Part shown: positions 7,642 through 14,474 of the stretch, piece after piece
How positions within the stretch are numbered: position 1 is the stretch's first letter
How the letters are laid out: each line of letters starts with the position of its first letter
IMG/VR virus record: IMGVR_UViG_3300034418_008524
Span: 1-25,299 of that record
Source of the DNA: a virus
DNA: 25,299 nucleotides
Reading direction: 5' to 3' (one strand)
Notes under the pieces: generated by a model
Database searches by the model: none
What the model saw: only the letters and a program-made list of their open reading frames with translations
Told to the model about the DNA's origin: nothing
Program-made: the position numbers and the translations under genes

Positions 7642-9908
7642 TATTTTCTTTTTATATGGAAATGCTCTCTTAAAGCTCCGAAAGCGTTACTCTGTGAACT
7701 ATGTGTTTTATCATATTTCTCTGCTTCAAACTCATTGTAAGTTTCTTCGAGAGCTATAATCACTTGTATAAACGCCATTACACGGTCAAAGTTACCATCT
7801 CTATTATATTGTATTAATTCCTTTACTAATCCTGGATCAGGTAGTAAATCTAAGTTCTTTATCATACGTCCATCTACAGACAGCCCACGTTCTTCTAAAA
7901 GCCAGTCATATAAATATAACTCTCCTTGAGGTTTTAACTTGGGGTTATCCATGGTTGTACCCTTAATACGCGTACCGGCATATTTCTTACCAGTAAGTTT
8001 AGTCATTGTGTATCCAGGTTCATCCATTAATAGATGTAGTTTCCTTCTTTTACTAAAGTATTCTAATACAGACCCTCTAGTATTCTCAAACATTATCTCT
8101 GCATTACCGTAGTACATACTTAATTTCTCTAAATTAGTATTATACACAGTCATACTATTACCTCCTGACGGTCTACCCACATACGAAGCTACTATCTTAT
8201 TGTACCCATACTTCCTATATTTATTAGAAAGCAATACATAAGCAGCTCCTAATGACTCCCCAGTGTCTGTATTTAATCCATAAGGGTCATGTCCTATAAT
8301 ATAAGCATCTTTAGGCACCTCTCCATTATCTAATATAATAGGAGACTCATAAAGTACTATACATCCTGTTCTATCTTCATCAACCTTTACCGGATAATGA
8401 TATAGAGGGTTTAGTTTCTCATTTAAATCCGGCTCAAACCTTAACCCATTTATACTATCTGTTTTATCAGAGAAGACTAATTCTCCAGGAGTTCCAAGAT
8501 ATTTATACATCTTATCACTCTCTAATACAGTAAGTCTCTCGTATAGCTCTGCTGTAGGGAAGATGTTACCATCAGGTACTAAGAAAGCTTCTGCAGGAGT
8601 CTTACAATACTGTGTTAAGTTATCTAGGTAGGTTTTTCTATCTCCTCTACGAGTTAACTCTCTAGCTAGTTCTAAATCATGTTCTGAAGCCCATCTCAAA
8701 GGGTTACCATTGGAATCTACTTGTTCATAAGTCCTATCTCCTACGATAACCTTACCAGGTCTATACCACATCTCATCGACAAAGAATCCACAATTACCTA
8801 CTTTATCTTTATCGTAAATATTTTCATACGCACGTAACTGGTGTTTTTCAGGATTCTTAAACATCTTTGCAAAATCCTGCGTTCTACCACTCATATCTCC
8901 ACCCGTTCCAAATATAATAGGAATACCAATCATGATATTACCATCCATAAATAGAGGCTTTGATATAGCGTAAGCTGTTTCTAGGTTCTCAAATAGACCG
9001 GCTTCTTCAAATAAGAATCGTGTAGCTGATTTACCTGCTGATTTAAAGGCTGAACTCTTAAAAGTCATTACCTTAATAGTAGACTTATATCCCTTTCTAA
9101 CCTTTCTACCATCAATTACTTCTTCGTAACCACTCATGATAGTACCGTTAGCCGGCTTATCTACTAATCTACCATGTTTAAATGGTGTGTGTTCTTCTAA
9201 GAAGGATAACATCTCCAGAACAAACCCGAAAGTAGTCATTGCGTAATCTTCTAGGAATGCTCCAATAATACAATAACTCTTTTTAAAGAATGTATACTTC
9301 CAAGCTAACCCTGCAGCATTCTTAAATGACCAACCCTTTCTACGAGCTTTAGCCATAATCATGCCATACTTCTTATCCTCTCCGTATTTACTAGGATTTT
9401 CACAACGTTCTAACTCTAAGAACCAGTAATAATCCATTAACATAAAGTCTGGAAAGTCCAGGTTCTTAACTTCTTCACCGCTAGGAAGCTTAATACGCTT
9501 ATCTATACGTGCGTAATTCAAATAGAAATAGTGTTCCCCCGTTATCCTTACTCCACAAGGCTTACCATCTACTATAGGCTCGTATCCATGTAGGATTCTT
9601 TTCCGTTCTTGTTTCCAAAAAGAAAAGTATTCAGCCGTCCCTTTAATAGCATTGGTGTATTTACCTTCACCAGTCTTCTTCTCTATTGCTTTAAAAGCGT
9701 TAGCAGCAGGTGAAAATACACTGCTGTCTGTAAAGTTTATATATTCCCAAGGTAAATTAGCTACTGGATTGTGTAATCCAGCAAAACTAACGTTAGCTTC
9801 TTCCGGAACATCTAGAATAAGGGATTCCATAGAATAGGCTATTGGAGAATCTTTAAATACTCCACGTTTACCTACAGTAGCTTTCTTTATTTGAGCTTCA
9901 GTTACCAA
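7641..9908 (-). CDS. terL: Terminase large subunit (packaging ATPase/nuclease)
   Basis: This 755-residue protein is the motor that cuts and pumps phage DNA into the head. The ATPase half has a deviant Walker A, KARRKGWS (187-194), like the lambda gpA type: Lys five residues before Gly, Arg two before, and an aromatic after it. Walker B is FLFEEAG (298-304) and a motif III-like segment is FGTGGD (333-338). The RNase H-like nuclease half starts with GHDPYG (Asp541 as first metal ligand). A further acidic residue is in FENTRGS near 605-612, and there is a late Asp in the helix before the C-terminus. It follows the gene in the small-terminase position with a 7-nt overlap and abuts the portal gene. 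Confidence 0.93.
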   Translation of the reverse strand: MVTEAQIKKATVGKRGVFKDSPIAYSMESLILDVPEEANVSFAGLHNPVANLPWEYINFTDSSVFSPAANAFKAIEKKTGEGKYTNAIKGTAEYFSFWKQERKRILHGYEPIVDGKPCGVRITGEHYFYLNYARIDKRIKLPSGEEVKNLDFPDFMLMDYYWFLELERCENPSKYGEDKKYGMIMAKARRKGWSFKNAAGLAWKYTFFKKSYCIIGAFLEDYAMTTFGFVLEMLSFLEEHTPFKHGRLVDKPANGTIMSGYEEVIDGRKVRKGYKSTIKVMTFKSSAFKSAGKSATRFLFEEAGLFENLETAYAISKPLFMDGNIMIGIPIIFGTGGDMSGRTQDFAKMFKNPEKHQLRAYENIYDKDKVGNCGFFVDEMWYRPGKVIVGDRTYEQVDSNGNPLRWASEHDLELARELTRRGDRKTYLDNLTQYCKTPAEAFLVPDGNIFPTAELYERLTVLESDKMYKYLGTPGELVFSDKTDSINGLRFEPDLNEKLNPLYHYPVKVDEDRTGCIVLYESPIILDNGEVPKDAYIIGHDPYGLNTDTGESLGAAYVLLSNKYRKYGYNKIVASYVGRPSGGNSMTVYNTNLEKLSMYYGNAEIMFENTRGSVLEYFSKRRKLHLLMDEPGYTMTKLTGKKYAGTRIKGTTMDNPKLKPQGELYLYDWLLEERGLSVDGRMIKNLDLLPDPGLVKELIQYNRDGNFDRVMAFIQVIIALEETYNEFEAEKYDKTHSSQSNAFGALREHFHIKRK

Positions 9909-10435
9909 TCTTCGTCTTCGTCTATATTATGATCTGTGAGTATATCACTTTTAAATCCTACTTTCTTACCGGCTTTACGCATATCTTCTTCTAACGCTTT
10001 AGTAGTTTTACTACCTACTTCAATAATTTCCGGTATTCCTCGTATGGTAGACAGCATTTTATTAATACTCTCGTTATTAATGTCAGTCTCATCTAGATAT
10101 CTAGCTATCTTATACATACCATTCTTAGCTGATTCGTGCAATAGCTCTGTCGCAGACCTTCCAGCTTTGATAGTATCAATAGCATTCTGTAGTTCTAGGT
10201 CAATATCAGTTCCCAATAGAAAAGCTTGTTTACACTGCTCCAATCTTGTAGCGTCTGGTAGAGATGCATAAGCACTAGAGGGTTGGGTATAATGATACAG
10301 GAACACTAATTTTTGTGTAGCATTGATCTTATCAGGATCCGTATCTGCATCCCAGATCCTTTTAAGCTCCGGTATATATAAGGAGGACACCTTAATTATA
10401 GGGTCCCCCTTTACTATATCAAAGAGATCAAGCAT
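9902..10435 (-). CDS. Hypothetical protein in small-terminase position
   Basis: The 177-residue product is mostly helical with no membrane segment. Its acidic C-terminus (DHNIDEDEDW) overlaps the terL start. The N-terminal 60 residues contain KLVFLYHYTQPSS. The protein is the last gene before terL, the usual place of the small terminase subunit, which recognises phage DNA and hands it to the large subunit. I see no clear helix-turn-helix, so the role comes from position and size only. Its ATG overlaps the preceding gene by 8 nt (ATGCTTGA), typical of translational coupling. A head accessory protein is the alternative. Confidence 0.65.
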   Translation of the reverse strand: MLDLFDIVKGDPIIKVSSLYIPELKRIWDADTDPDKINATQKLVFLYHYTQPSSAYASLPDATRLEQCKQAFLLGTDIDLELQNAIDTIKAGRSATELLHESAKNGMYKIARYLDETDINNESINKMLSTIRGIPEIIEVGSKTTKALEEDMRKAGKKVGFKSDILTDHNIDEDEDW

Positions 10436-10646
10436 CTGTAACTAATATTGTGAGTAGAGTATCGATTAACATCTGACGCTCATCTCCTTTTATATCGAAA
10501 TCTATTGAGGAGGTGAAATGACCTTCATCATCCGTCCCCGATGAGGGGTTCCCCAGTGTCAGTGCGTCCATTATCAGTTTCGCTCTGCTCTCCTGCGTCA
10601 TCTGTAGATGGGCCGGTACTGAGTTTAAGTTTTTCAATTCGTCCAT
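10428..10646 (-). CDS. Small hypothetical protein, overlaps neighbour gene out of frame
   Basis: I chose the ATG at 10646 (product MDELKNLNSVPAHLQM..., 72 residues) because the preceding bases, AATAATA, match the start context used elsewhere. A longer start at 10688 is possible. The protein is acidic and helical. About 120 nt overlap the 3' part of the previous gene in another frame. Without this gene the operon would have an unusual gap between 10435 and 10528. It overlaps the next gene by 8 nt. No family is recognised. Confidence 0.55.
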   Translation of the reverse strand: MDELKNLNSVPAHLQMTQESRAKLIMDALTLGNPSSGTDDEGHFTSSIDFDIKGDERQMLIDTLLTILVTDA

Positions 10647-10827
10647 TATTATTCTGTTCAGAACCTGTAGCCTGTAGAAACTCTTCAATCTCTTTCATAC
10701 CTTCAGATCCGTACGTTTTGTAAATTTTAGTGTATAGATTCAATAGTTTACGCCTACGTCTATACTGTTCCATAGTCTCCCCATCCTGTCTAGCTGGAGA
10801 TGTAGCGTTATATTCAGTCTTCTTCAT
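10528..10827 (-). CDS. Small hypothetical protein with low-complexity acidic tail
   Basis: The 99-residue product has a basic helical first half (EQYRRRRKLLNLYTKIYKTY). The second half is low-complexity and rich in Gly, Thr, Ser, Asp and Glu. Its start overlaps the GroES-like gene by 14 nt. Its 3' third is read in a second frame by the next gene. The overlap DNA is visibly richer in GC than the surroundings, as expected when two frames are constrained. The disordered tail may exist only to tolerate the overlapping frame. No family is recognised. Confidence 0.6.
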   Translation of the reverse strand: MKKTEYNATSPARQDGETMEQYRRRRKLLNLYTKIYKTYGSEGMKEIEEFLQATGSEQNNNGRIEKLKLSTGPSTDDAGEQSETDNGRTDTGEPLIGDG

Positions 10828-11308
10828 TCCAAACTACTTGTATATATGACTCAGGTATTAAGAAAAAGTTTCCTTCATCTTCCCCTTTTATAATAGTAGG
10901 AACATATTGCATAGCCATTAAGCTGTTAGTGGCTTTAACATCAATCATAGTTCCTCTAGTATACTTTGTTGTAACACCATCTCCTGTTGAAATAACTACA
11001 GCTCTAGTAGTGAGCTCTTGTTCTTTTAGCTTAGGTATAAGTTTTTCACCAGAATCACTGGGAATTAACTCAATAGAAGGAATTATAATATTACCTGTAG
11101 TTATAGGTATTAAAAATCTAACTAATAGATTATTACCTTTAATGGTAATCTTATCTACAAAGTCTGGTAATTCGGTTACTAATCGTTTGTTATACTCGCC
11201 AGGCGTAATCTTATCTAATTTTACTTCTGTGCTAGCCTTAACAGTTTCCATACTCTCTTCTTTATTTAAAGAAATAGAATGGTTTCTTTTATCATAATCT
11301 TTATTCAT
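10814..11308 (-). CDS. GroES-like co-chaperonin
   Basis: The 164-residue product carries a GroES-type beta-barrel after an extra 50-residue N-terminus. NNLLVRFLIP (59-68) matches the first barrel strand. GNIIIPS (72-78) matches the mobile-loop hydrophobic tripeptide of GroES (commonly GGIIIPD). RAVVISTGDG (102-111) matches the VVAVGPG strand, and NFFLIPESYIQVVW (147-160) matches the C-terminal strand (VLIMSESDILAIV in E. coli). The segment after the mobile loop is longer than in host GroES. Co-chaperonins cap GroEL during folding; T4 gp31 is the known phage precedent and helps GroEL fold the capsid protein. The partner is probably the phage GroEL in the same operon. Confidence 0.82.
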   Translation of the reverse strand: MNKDYDKRNHSISLNKEESMETVKASTEVKLDKITPGEYNKRLVTELPDFVDKITIKGNNLLVRFLIPITTGNIIIPSIELIPSDSGEKLIPKLKEQELTTRAVVISTGDGVTTKYTRGTMIDVKATNSLMAMQYVPTIIKGEDEGNFFLIPESYIQVVWNEED

Positions 11309-11642
11309 TATTAATTCTTAACTGTATAAATTTTTGTCTTAATGCCCATAATGCGCTTACTTTATCTACACAGTACTTTCTATCAATCTTATTTTGTCTA
11401 TAAGCCTCTATCCAAAGCCTAATATGTTTATTTGCACCTGCTAAACTTGCAGTAAATGTTCCAAAAGAGTGTAAGTATATGCTAGGTTCCTCTAAATTAG
11501 AAATAGCCATCCTTATATAGCTAAAAGGATGGGCAACTACGCTTTTCACTAAAGCTTCGTCCTTACCGGTAATCTCGGCAGCCATCCTATAAACGTCCTC
11601 TACACTCGTAGGATTATATTTATCTAGGTGATCTCTTATCAT
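11301..11642 (-). CDS. HU/IHF-like DNA-binding protein (probable)
   Basis: The first 70 residues of this 113-residue protein read like the N-terminal half of HU/IHF. There is a helix-turn-helix pair (VEDVYRMAAEITGKDEALVK) and then a second helix. A strand follows, ending in IYLHSFGTFTA, which corresponds to the conserved GFGTF of HU. The usual basic DNA-wrapping arms and their conserved RNP motif are not seen. Instead there is a Trp- and Lys-rich helix. HU-like proteins bend DNA; IHF-like genes are known in crAss-like phages, and IHF helps lambda terminase. A packaging or nucleoid role would fit. It overlaps its neighbours by 8 and 4 nt. Confidence 0.5.
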   Translation of the reverse strand: MIRDHLDKYNPTSVEDVYRMAAEITGKDEALVKSVVAHPFSYIRMAISNLEEPSIYLHSFGTFTASLAGANKHIRLWIEAYRQNKIDRKYCVDKVSALWALRQKFIQLRINNE

Positions 11643-11863
11643 ACAAACTCTAAGAGAGGTTCATCTTGGTTTATATTAACCAAAACTGAAAAACCCTTCC
11701 AAGTATGGATGTCATGTTCGAAATCTTCTTCCTCATACCCTAACGCAATCTTTAATTCCATGTATGCATACGGGTCTAAAAGTAGTCTTTTAGGAGCTTT
11801 ACCGAATTCTTCGATGTATTCCTTCAACTTAGTGTCTAATTTATCAAAAATAAACTGTTCCAT
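11639..11863 (-). CDS. Small acidic hypothetical protein
   Basis: This 74-residue protein is acidic, with alternating helix and strand tendency (EQFIFDKLDTKLKEYIEEF at the start). It is fitted into the operon by a 4-nt overlap downstream and a 1-nt overlap upstream, which supports translation. No motif or family is recognised. Confidence 0.6.
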   Translation of the reverse strand: MEQFIFDKLDTKLKEYIEEFGKAPKRLLLDPYAYMELKIALGYEEEDFEHDIHTWKGFSVLVNINQDEPLLEFV

Positions 11864-12249
11864 TATTCTTCCTCCTTTAATCTAAAGCCAACAAAGAATG
11901 TATACTCCTTTCTATTATTGTCAATAACCTTTTTTAAACTATGATGTACATCTATTACACCATCTTCATCTGTAACTAGTATTCCTTTCTTACTTAACGA
12001 GTCTATTACTCGCGAAAATCCTTGCGGTGACAGCTTCCAACCTGCATAATCGAACTGTTTTACCAGATATTTCCTTGCTGCAGTGCTAAATCTGCTATAT
12101 TTAAACTTTTCAGGCAACATTAACACCTCTACAAGGAATTGTAACTCCTTTTTAGTAAGTGTATAGTCGTCTGTAAGCAGTGTATTCCACAATCCGAAGA
12201 ATTTTATAAGAAATTCACGCCTAGACAAATGTTCATAAACTTTTCTCAT
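11863..12249 (-). CDS. Possible winged helix-turn-helix protein
   Basis: The 128-residue product has helices followed by LSPQGFSRVIDSLSKKGILV (residues about 75-95). This resembles a recognition helix leading into the wing of a winged-helix domain. A basic segment precedes it. It could be a regulator of this operon or a DNA-recognition component for packaging, since it is second in the operon. The fold is inferred from the pattern; no family match is claimed. It overlaps the previous gene by 4 nt. Confidence 0.55.
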   Translation of the reverse strand: MRKVYEHLSRREFLIKFFGLWNTLLTDDYTLTKKELQFLVEVLMLPEKFKYSRFSTAARKYLVKQFDYAGWKLSPQGFSRVIDSLSKKGILVTDEDGVIDVHHSLKKVIDNNRKEYTFFVGFRLKEEE

Positions 12250-12461
12250 GCCTTGTAACTCTCAGATTTATAGATATCTAAGAATGCTAGTAAATGATTT
12301 CCCTTTTCTTTAGCCTTTTCCTCGTTAATAATCACTGTATACTCCTTCCCATCGTCCATTATAGTGTAATAATAGTCTATTTTCCTACCATTTTCTACAG
12401 CACGGTCTACTTTCTTATCAAATAAGTACTTTTTACCTTTATCTCTCTTTTCGTATATCAT
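12246..12461 (-). CDS. First gene of the leftward head operon, hypothetical
   Basis: This 71-residue protein is highly charged, with many Lys, Asp and Glu and a YYYTIMDDGKEYTVIINEE beta-hairpin-like stretch. It is the first ORF after the long structured leader and the promoter at about 12.8 kb. There is no Shine-Dalgarno. A 6-bp hairpin with a 4-nt loop (GATAGG/CCTATC, 12478-12493) ends 16 nt before the ATG and may affect initiation. Function unknown. Confidence 0.6.
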   Translation of the reverse strand: MIYEKRDKGKKYLFDKKVDRAVENGRKIDYYYTIMDDGKEYTVIINEEKAKEKGNHLLAFLDIYKSESYKA

Positions 12462-12766
12462 ATTTATCTCAGTTTTTGATAGGCATACCTATCCCCTTTG
12501 GTGGTTTCTCTTTAATTTAGAATTTCGGAATAGCCAGTGCTACTTTTCAGTTACCCGAGGATGATAATACGCTGTAAACTCAGCAGAAATTATCGGTTTC
12601 TAATCCATCCTCACGCCCATTCTTTATATCTAAACAATTTGTGTTACTATTGGGGACAACTCCATCACTATGTTGATTCTTAGTTTCATAATCTGTGATT
12701 TACAACCCAACTTCTGATCCTATAACTACCTTTCGGCCCTCTAGGATGATTGGTGATAAACCAGTA
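12462..12766 (-). promoter_or_regulatory. Long structured 5' leader RNA of the head operon
   Basis: Between the predicted transcription start (about 12766) and the first ATG (12461) lie about 300 nt without a credible gene. By eye the minus-strand RNA folds into at least four elements. One is a hairpin with CCAA/TTGG and ATCCTA/TAGGAT stems capped by a GAAA tetraloop (12707-12753). Another is a nested stem GAGGAT/ATCCTC, GATAAT/ATTATC, GCTG/CAGC (12557-12612). There is a TAGC-ACTG-GCTA hairpin near 12530, and GATAGG/CCTATC lies beside the start codon (12478-12493). It may control, stabilise or process the late transcript. Confidence 0.5.
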
Positions 12767-12772
12767 ACGATG

Positions 12773-12803
12773 CAAAGATACAAAAAAATATGTAAAAAAC
12801 CAA
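12773..12803 (-). promoter_or_regulatory. Bacteroidota-type promoter for the head operon
   Basis: On the minus strand TTG (12801-12803) is followed after exactly 20 nt by TATCTTTG (12773-12780). This matches the Bacteroidota consensus TTTG/TTG, 19-23 nt, TAnnTTTG used by the primary sigma factor. Transcription would start near 12766. It implies that the host RNA polymerase reads this operon. Confidence 0.75.
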
Positions 12804-12953
12804 CCATATTTAACATAAAATATTAAAGAAAAGTAAGATTGTTGTATAATATGGCGAAAGTTGAAATTTTTTTTCAAATTTTTTTTTCAAAATTTTTGTA
12901 AATCTGTGTGTTTAGGTACCTCCTTATAAAAAACCCGTGTGCAGACTGGCCAT

Positions 12954-12987
12954 TTTTTGAAGGCGGTAGCCTGATAAATAAATTTTT
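12954..12987 (+). promoter_or_regulatory. Weak candidate promoter for the rightward gene at 13009
   Basis: TTTTTTG (12954-12960) and TAAATTTT (12980-12987) are spaced by 19 nt, close to the Bacteroidota pattern but with a mismatch at the last base of the -7 box. A short A-rich leader would lead to the ATG at 13009. Upstream (12841-12953) is T/A homopolymer-rich DNA with no gene. Confidence 0.3.
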
Positions 12988-13008
12988 AAACAAAAAAACA
13001 GTAATCTT

Positions 13009-13626
13009 ATGGTAACAATTATTAGCGCAACGCAAAGCGATAAAGCGTATCCTGATTTAAATAATCCAGGACAGGAACAAAAGCCTTACATCATCAAGTG
13101 TAAAGCTACTGCAAGTAGCAGTACAAATCGTAACTCTGCATTCTTTGAAATGATTGGTGCAAGTGGCTCTACATTTACACCAAGTATGTTTATCAACGAA
13201 GATCGTATTCAACGTGTGTTGGATAAGTTCGAAGCTGACACTGTTGAACAACTGGTTGGTAAGGAATTTGACACGCTTGGCGCACGATTTGAAGTTATGC
13301 ACCCTAATGCACCACAGTATGATGATACTGAAGCTGGTGTTGGTGGTTGGTATGCAAGCCGTGATAATGAAGATGTTCTCTTCCGTCTGTCTATCGTGCC
13401 TATCGAAGACGCTCGCGTTGTACAGTATGGTACAGAAGAAGGTGTTGAGAACCCATTCGAGTTAGGAAACCAAACCAAACCTGAAGCAAAATCTAACACA
13501 GATTATGCATCTATGCGAGTTAACGACCTAAAGGCGTTAATTACCGATGAACTTGGTGCTGATTCGCTTAAGGGTGTTTCCGGTAAAGCTGCGTTGGTTG
13601 CGCTTGCGGAAGAAGAGATAGGGTAA
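13009..13626 (+). CDS. Probably abundant phage protein with SAP/HeH-like C-terminal domain
   Basis: The 205-residue product has an N-terminal domain of unknown type (about 1-150). A Pro/Lys/Asn-rich linker follows. The C-terminal 35-40 residues (MRVNDLKALITDELGADSL...) resemble the small helix-extended-helix SAP/HeH/Rho-N DNA- or RNA-binding fold. The gene is clearly richer in GC and in preferred-looking codons (GGT, CGT, GAA, AAC) than its neighbours. It is followed directly by a strong terminator, so it is a single-gene transcript. Both points suggest high expression. A single-stranded DNA-binding or nucleoid protein is possible, but I recognise no family for the main domain. Confidence 0.75.
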   Translation: MVTIISATQSDKAYPDLNNPGQEQKPYIIKCKATASSSTNRNSAFFEMIGASGSTFTPSMFINEDRIQRVLDKFEADTVEQLVGKEFDTLGARFEVMHPNAPQYDDTEAGVGGWYASRDNEDVLFRLSIVPIEDARVVQYGTEEGVENPFELGNQTKPEAKSNTDYASMRVNDLKALITDELGADSLKGVSGKAALVALAEEEIG

Positions 13627-13650
13627 CAATGGACCCTTGCAAACCATATA

Positions 13651-13692
13651 GGGGAGATAGGAGCTGTAACACAGTTTCTATCCCTCTTTTTT
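13651..13692 (+). terminator. Rho-independent terminator after the 13009 gene
   Basis: The stem pairs GGGG(A)GATAG (13651-13660) with CTATCCCTC (13678-13686), with one bulged A and one G-U pair. An inner CTGT-AAC-ACAG hairpin lies inside, and a run of six T follows. It is 25 nt past the stop codon. Confidence 0.8.
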
Positions 13693-14470
13693 AATTCCCT
13701 TGCTCGTTGGATTGAAAGTTTTCTACTATAACTCACATTTCTCACCACATCTCCTTATAACTCAGTGTTATTGGGGGTTGAGAGAGATTATATGTTTTGG
13801 TAGCAGGAACTATCCATACCTTTTTCTACTTATTCTCACAAATACAAATTCACCAAGCTATTAATATATAGCCTAAACTACATAATTAATTGGTTTATCC
13901 ATATAACCTTCGTGTCAGCGTAAAATAATGGTTGAGATGCTGTCTCTTTCAGCACATGCCCTGCTTTTATACTCAAGTTCAAGGGATTAAACATGGTTGT
14001 AAACTGAGTACTGGTGGTTCCGGACAAAACCACAGGGTGATGCTATTTTTAGTATCACTGACATGGTAGATTAATGGTGTTGCCTTGCAATACGCTTAGT
14101 TTGTGGAATGAATGCTGGCCGTAAGGCAGATCGGCGTTCATGATGAAACTTACTGAGAATGTTAATGACTTATTTATGTAAGCATTGATGTATTAAGTAC
14201 CATATTGTCTAAACAAAAGCCTTTATCTCGGAGCGTGAGCAGACGTGAAGGTCACTAGCATAAGGTGAACAACAATGCGGCCCTAGATGCGGGGTATAGG
14301 GCGGAAATAGCACACTATGTAGGAAACCGTCCATTTTTAACAAAAAACTCTCATCCAATTGCAGGAGAATCTAAGATGCTTCGGCACACAATAGTGGCAA
14401 ATAAAAATAGATTGCCATAGTCAAGGATTGCAACCTTGTGAGAGTTCATCTTTAAACCCTTTAAATATTA
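13693..14470 (+). ncRNA. Candidate large structured non-coding RNA
   Basis: These 780 bases hold no ORF of note. From about 13855 on they contain a dense row of stems. They are GCTAT/ATAGC (13857-13872), TGCTG/CAGCA (13938-13954), and TACTCA(A)GTT/AACTGAGTA (13970-14010). Next come GTGGTT/AACCAC (14014-14033), a 9-bp GTGATGCTA/TAGTATCAC (14037-14058), and a 7-bp stem with a CTT loop (14077-14093). An 8-bp ATGAATGC/GCGTTCAT (14108-14141) is capped by a GCC-GTAA-GGC tetraloop hairpin. A long-range GCATTG/CAATGC (14182/14273) and GCCCTA/TAGGGC (14280-14302) follow. Last is a closed multi-arm domain at 14346-14446. GC is higher than in nearby genes. Strand is inferred from context. Size and style recall the GOLLD and ROOL large RNAs of phages, but I cannot assign a class. 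Confidence 0.6.
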
Positions 14471-14474
14471 TATT

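Noticed and set aside
10929-11297. 122-codon plus-strand ORF
   Set aside because: Antisense to the GroES-like gene, against the operon direction, and low-complexity hydrophobic.
12686-12877. 63-codon minus-strand ORF
   Set aside because: It covers the Bacteroidota promoter and the start of the leader hairpins, and its sequence is Phe/Tyr-rich and unlike a protein.
14108-14160. Hammerhead ribozyme (TGATGAAAC resembles the core)
   Set aside because: The CTGANGA box, stem II and separate GAAA strand are not in the right order, and the bases belong to a better 8-bp stem.
13693-14470. tRNA, tmRNA, RNase P RNA or group I/II intron
   Set aside because: No T-arm GTTCRA motif set in a stem with CCA-like acceptor, no tmRNA tag frame, no RNase P core and no domain V or P7-like core could be found by eye. 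The flanking genes are complete, so no host gene is interrupted.
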